From contig CM055728.1 of the NCBI GenBank assembly GCA_029465975.1, positions 15,196,205 to 15,260,204 of the forward strand: 64,000 bases of DNA, given 5' to 3'. The notes beneath the pieces were generated by a model. The model made no database searches and was not told where the DNA came from. It saw nothing but the letters and a program-made list of their open reading frames with translations. Below, piece by piece: positions 59,901 to 64,000 of this stretch. Source of the stretch: Dallia pectoralis (lineage: Eukaryota > Chordata > Actinopteri > Esociformes > Umbridae). Numbering within the stretch: position 1 is the stretch's first letter; each line of letters opens with the position of its first letter. The position numbers and the translations under genes were made by a program.

Positions 59901-62900
59901 CGAACTGTGGGCAGTGTCAGATTCATTAACCCAGAATCTACACAAACGAATAAGACAGACAGAAGTTTTAAATAAAGAGACATAGAGCCACTCATTGCAT
60001 TGCAGAGAAATAGCAGAAAGAAGTTAGTGAATCCGTTCAGAAATGCATGAAGCTCTGCAGGTTTTGTTTGTCTATCAGAACGGCAAATAGTTGTTCAAAT
60101 AGTTTTGTTATCATTCCGTGTGTTATCCAATATAAAAAGTTCTAAATTGTTTTCTATTCCTCCTTGTTTTTTATATTTTTGGCTAATTTCTAATTCGCAG
60201 CAACCTAGATACGGACAAACTGTCAGGTGAGTCATTTGGGCTTTTAATGCTTTTGTATAAGGGTTCTCACGGTCTTCACCACTTTATAAATTGTATGGTA
60301 CTGGATCTTAGGTGCTACAAATGCCTGCATGTTTTGTGCCATTGACAATATACGTATTCAACATTCTACTTATGACAATTCTTTGTATCATCAGAATATT
60401 TCTCTCCTCATCTGGGGGAATATCTGAATGTCCTGTCAGCGCTAGAGAAGCTGAATGTGGCCATCTTGAATGCCATGGACAAAACCAAAGAGGTTTGTGG
60501 TCAATGTAGTTTTCCAAATTTGAAAGATATCTATGGACTCATAGTAACATCTTACAAATGTAATGCTTAATGGATTTGTTACAAAATATCAACATAAGTA
60601 AATTAAATGATTTATATATGTAAAGAAGCAAGTTTAGGTGTTAGGATTTGGAGCAGCCACCCGTCAATGGAACATTGTTATATATCGTTGCTGTATTTTA
60701 CACTCACAGCTGAAGCGAATTACGTTGATCATCTCATAACAAGAGCACATGTCAACATCTGGGTGGATTAAATGGTACGCAAACCATCAGTTTTCACAGT
60801 GAACTCGTGAATGCAGAAGAAACGGGCAGGCGAAAAGATCCGAGCTACTTTGACAAGGGGCAAACTGTTATTGCCAGACGACTGGGTCAGAGCATCTCTG
60901 AAACCACAAGACCTCTGGGATGCTTCCGGTTAGCAGTGGTGAGAACCTGTCAACCACAAAAGGGAAACAGGGTGTCGGGCGCCTGAGACCCATGGATATG
61001 CCAGGGCAACAAAGGCTAATCGTTTGGTCCGAACCGACAGAAGGTTGACTGTGGCGAAATATTTCAATGATGGTTACGGAAGGAATGTGTCACAACACAC
61101 AGTGCATCACAGCCTGCTGTATATGGGAATGTGTCACAACACACAGTGCATCACACCCTGCTGTATATGGGAATGTGTCACAACACACAGTGCATCACAC
61201 CCTGCTATATATGGGAATGTGTCACAACACACAGTGCATCACACCCTGCTATATATGGGAATGTGCCACAACACACAGTGCATCACACCCTGCTGTATAT
61301 GGGAATGTGTCACAACACACAGTGCATCACACCCTGCTGTATATGGGAATGTGTCACAACACACAGTGCATCACACCCTGCTATATATGGGAATGTGTCA
61401 CAACACACAGTGCATCACACCCTGCTATATATGGGAATGTGTCACAACACACAGTGCATCTCACCCTGCTGCGTATGGAGCTGTGTAACCGCTGACCGGT
61501 TAGAGGGTCCACTGTTCAAAACGTCTATAATGAACATGGTGGATGTCAATTTGACACGTGCCACCAACCTTAGCATCAATGCAGACCAGTTACACGTCTT
61601 CATGGCGATGGCATGACCTGATGGCAGTGGCTAATGCGGCCTGATGCGGCCTGCCACACTGCACACATGTTGGGGTAATTGTTGGAGGTATATGATGAAG
61701 AGTTTAAGGTGTTGCCCAGGCCTCCAAATTCTCCATGTCTCAGTCAGATTGTGCATCACTGGCATGTGCTGGACCAACAAGTCCGATCCACGGCGACTAC
61801 CTCGGAACTAACAGGACTTGAAAGATCTACTGCTAATGTCTTGGTGCCAGGTACCAAGGACCCCTTGAGTGGTCTTGTAGGGTCCATGCCTCTGTGGGTT
61901 TGGGCTGTTAAGACGGCTTGTGGAGGAGCAACAGCATATTAGGCTGGTCCTGATGGCTTGTCTCATTTGTGTATAAAGTTCTATGTATTCAATTAGATCT
62001 CAATCAGTATGTAATTCAACTTTTTAGTCCTTCAACTTTAAGTTTGGAAGATTATACCACTTTCAAAGGATGTATTATTATTGTCATTTATGTCATATTT
62101 GTATTATTATTATAATGCTTATTACCTTTTTTCTTACTCCTTTCCCATTTCATACTCCTCCTTGCACAGGAATACCAAGGCTCGTCTGTGTTGGGCCAAT
62201 TTGTGACTCGTTTCCTTCTAAGAGAGACCAACACCCAACTTCAGTCCCTCCAGTCATCACTAGACTGTGCTATGGAGGCTGTGGATGAGCAAACCTGCAC
62301 CAGGTATTCAGGGTTTACCAATAATCCCACTGTCGTACCCAGAACGGTAACTGTAAAAAAACCTCTAAATTATTGTTTAATGAAACCATGAAAATCAATG
62401 CATCAGTACATGTGTTATAACAGAATAGAAGTATAAAAGCTAAATAAACAATGTACATAATCATTTAACAGTGTAGTTGATAATTACTGTTGTCTCATTA
62501 CTATTTGATGTGTTTAAGCTCTACAGAATATGCCTGTGTGTGTTGAATAACGGTAACAACAGGGTTGATGGTGAGGATGTGTGTTTGATAACGGTAACAA
62601 CAGGGTTGATGGTGAGGATGTGTGTTTGATAACGGTAACAACAGGGTTGATGGTGAGGATGTGTGTTTGATAACGGTAACAACAGGGTTGATGGTGAGGA
62701 TGTGTTTGTTTGATAACAGGGTTGATGGTGAGGATGTGTGTTGAATAACGGTAACAACAGGGTTGATGGTGAGGATGTGTGTTTGATAACGGTAACAACA
62801 GGGTTGATGGTGAGGATGTGTGTTTGTTGAACAACGGTAACAACAAGGTTGATGGTGAGGATGTGTTTTGAATAACGGTAACAACAGGGTTGATGGTGAG

Positions 62901-64000
62901 GATGTGTGTTTGATAATGGTAACAACAGGGGTTGATGGTGAGGGGATGTGTGTTTGATAATGGTAACAACAGGGTTGATGGTGAGGATGTGTGTTTGATA
63001 ATGGTAACAACAGGGTTGATGGTGAGGATGTGTGTTTGATAACGGTAACAACAGGGTTGATGGTGAGGATGTGTGTTTGATAACGGTAACAACAGGGTTG
63101 ATGGTGAGGATGTGTGTTTGATAACGGTAACAACAGGGTTGATGGTGAGGATGTGTGTTTGATAACGGTAACAACAGGGTTGATGGTGAGGATGTGTGTT
63201 TGATAACGGTAACAACAGGGTTGATGGTGAGGATGTGTGTTTGATAACGGTAACAACAGGGTTGATGGTGAGGATGTGTGTTTGATAACGGTAACAACAG
63301 GGTTGATGGTGAGGATGTGTGTTTGATAATGGTAACAACAGGGTTGATGGTGAGGATGTGTGTTTGATAACGGTAACAACAGGGTTGATGGTGAGGATGT
63401 GTGTTGAATAACGGTAACAACAGGGTTGATGGTGAGGATGTGTGTTTGATAACGGTAACAACAGGGTTGATGGTGAGGATGTGTGTTGAATAACGGTAAC
63501 AACAGGGTTGATGGTGAGGATGTGTGTTTGATAACGGTAACAACAGGGTTGATGGTGAGGATGTGTGTTTGATAACGGTAACAACAGGGTTGATGGTGAG
63601 GATGTGTGTTTGATAACGGTAACAACAGGGTTGATGGTGAGGATGTGTGTTTGATAACGGTAACAACAGGGTTGATGGTTGTAATAACGGTAACAACAGG
63701 GTTGATGGTGAGGATGTAACAACAGGGTTGTGTAACAACAGGGTTGATGGTGAGGATGTGTGCTTGATAACGGTAACAACAGGGTTGATGGTGAGGATGT
63801 GTGTTTGATAACGGTAACAACAGGGTTGATGGTGAGGATGTGTGTTGAATAACGGTAACAACAGGGTTGATGGTGAGGATGTGTGTTTACCACAGGAATA
63901 CGATAAAGACACCAGAGGATCTTTCTCTCCAGAGACTTGCCAAACGTCCGGGCCGTCGCCTCCTGAAGAACCTCTGTCTCTCTCCTAAAGACCCCTACTC
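56989..64000 (+). CDS. necab3: N-terminal EF-hand calcium-binding protein 3 (partial)
   Basis: Cytosolic calcium-binding adaptor; mammalian NECAB3 interacts with APBA family proteins. Exons: 56989-57108, 58582-58606, 59122-59230, 60201-60226, 60395-60492, 62170-62303, 63896 to beyond 64000; every junction keeps frame. The start MLACTEMITRC follows a promoter with CCAAT boxes. One canonical EF-hand loop (DKNDDGKLSLEE, residues 46-57) follows IFRRA; the second, around SIDRQRTDNLDTDKL, is degenerate. A coiled helix (GQFVTRFLLRETNTQLQSLQ) follows. The basic stretch QRLAKRPGRRLLKN in the last visible exon, and FADGILTLEQMQELY, favour NECAB3 over NECAB1/2. The C-terminal monooxygenase-like domain lies outside the window. 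Introns carry a Tc1 copy with an internal array, and a 41-bp minisatellite. Confidence 0.92.
57580..57750. mobile_element. Interspersed repeat fragment (DNA element)
   Basis: gttgtcacaaagtgctttta, then cacccagcctgaa, then ggggtggccagtcctctcct follows the block order of a repeat I have seen widely in fish genomes. Family not assigned; in necab3 intron 1. Confidence 0.5.
60780..61945 (+). mobile_element. Tc1-like transposon with an internal minisatellite, degenerate
   Basis: Plus-strand frames give AEETGRRKDPSYFDKGQTVI, RRLGQSISETT, RRLTVAKYFNDGYGRNVSQ, then the repeat. They resume with VDVNLTRATNLSINADQLHV, DVLDQQVRS-like sequence, and a C terminus near AVKTACGGATAY. The order matches a common fish Tc1 transposase, with frame shifts and a missing middle. 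In necab3 intron 5; inactive. Confidence 0.85.
61082..61485. repeat. 44-bp minisatellite, about 9 copies, inside a Tc1 transposase
   Basis: Unit ggaatgtgtcacaacacaca then gtgcatcacaccctgctgta and tatg, with single-base variants. The first copy is the transposase DNA-binding segment (NVSQHTVHHSLLYMG). Since 44 is not a multiple of three and no frame has a stop, three plus-strand frames of 142-161 codons are open; they are not genes. Confidence 0.95.
62537..63888. repeat. 41-bp minisatellite, about 33 copies, in a necab3 intron
   Basis: Unit gtttgataacggtaacaaca then gggttgatggtgaggatgtg and t, nearly perfect, with occasional short or rearranged copies (63,675-63,750). It fills almost the whole 1.6 kb intron and stops seven bases before the acceptor AG of the next exon, so the gtgtgttt of the last unit serves as the pyrimidine-tract region. 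All three minus frames are open for 439-463 codons because the 41-bp unit lacks stops. Confidence 0.97.

Noticed and set aside
61024..61616. Plus-strand frames of 142-161 codons with repeated HNTQCITPC-type peptides
   Set aside because: Frame read-through of the 44-bp array inside a dead Tc1 copy.
62501..63912. Three overlapping minus-strand frames of 439-463 codons with His/Pro/Cys-rich repeats
   Set aside because: They are the same 41-bp minisatellite read in three frames; the unit has no minus-strand stop and 41 is not divisible by three. They lie in a necab3 intron.
1..64000. tRNA, rRNA or snRNA genes
   Set aside because: None recognised; the only tRNA-like stretch is the SINE head at about 24,700.

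Overview
The window is a vertebrate nuclear locus, almost certainly from a teleost fish. Its genes have short exons with GT..AG introns in consistent phase. The interspersed repeats (several Tc1-like elements, LINE 3' ends, a hAT copy, a SINE) are of kinds I know from fish, perhaps from the salmonid/pike side of the tree (inference). It is not prokaryotic: no operons, no CRISPR. Most long open frames here are read-through of tandem repeats.

Layout. (1) 1-1,333: the last two exons of an unidentified + strand gene, with a 19-bp minisatellite upstream. (2) 7,460-13,520, minus strand: znf362, a six-finger C2H2 protein rebuilt from eight phase-matched coding exons (441 codons). (3) 16.9-17.9 kb: Tc1 and LINE fragments. 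(4) 18,542-31,117, plus: a ten-exon TNF-receptor family gene with signal peptide, cysteine-rich repeats, membrane helix and death domain, best read as tnfrsf25 (DR3-like). (5) 32.6-35.9 kb: a nested hAT element, then a 60-bp tandem repeat and an X-box-like motif ahead of the next gene. (6) 37,279-43,248, plus: ttc34. (7) 44,083-52,699 with a 5' non-coding exon at about 56,021, minus: alas2, the erythroid 5-aminolevulinate synthase (593 codons), with three heme-regulatory Cys-Pro motifs, an iron-responsive element, and GATA motifs in the promoter and intron 1. (8) 56,989 to the right edge, plus: necab3, N-terminal EF-hand part only.

ttc34 and alas2 converge tail to tail; alas2 and necab3 diverge from a shared ~0.9 kb interval. 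The genes do not form one pathway. ZNF362, TNFRSF25 and TTC34 all lie on human 1p35-p36, which supports the receptor's identity through conserved synteny.

The most distinctive features are tandem repeats abutting 3' splice sites. The clearest is an 18-copy, 40-bp array in znf362 that repeats the splice acceptor and the first bases of the exon. Also notable are a 41-bp x ~33 array ending seven bases before a necab3 exon, minisatellites grown inside Tc1 transposase remnants, an in-frame stop in the expected first TPR helix of ttc34, and a GATA1-TAL1-type composite motif in alas2 intron 1. I found no wholly new gene system.
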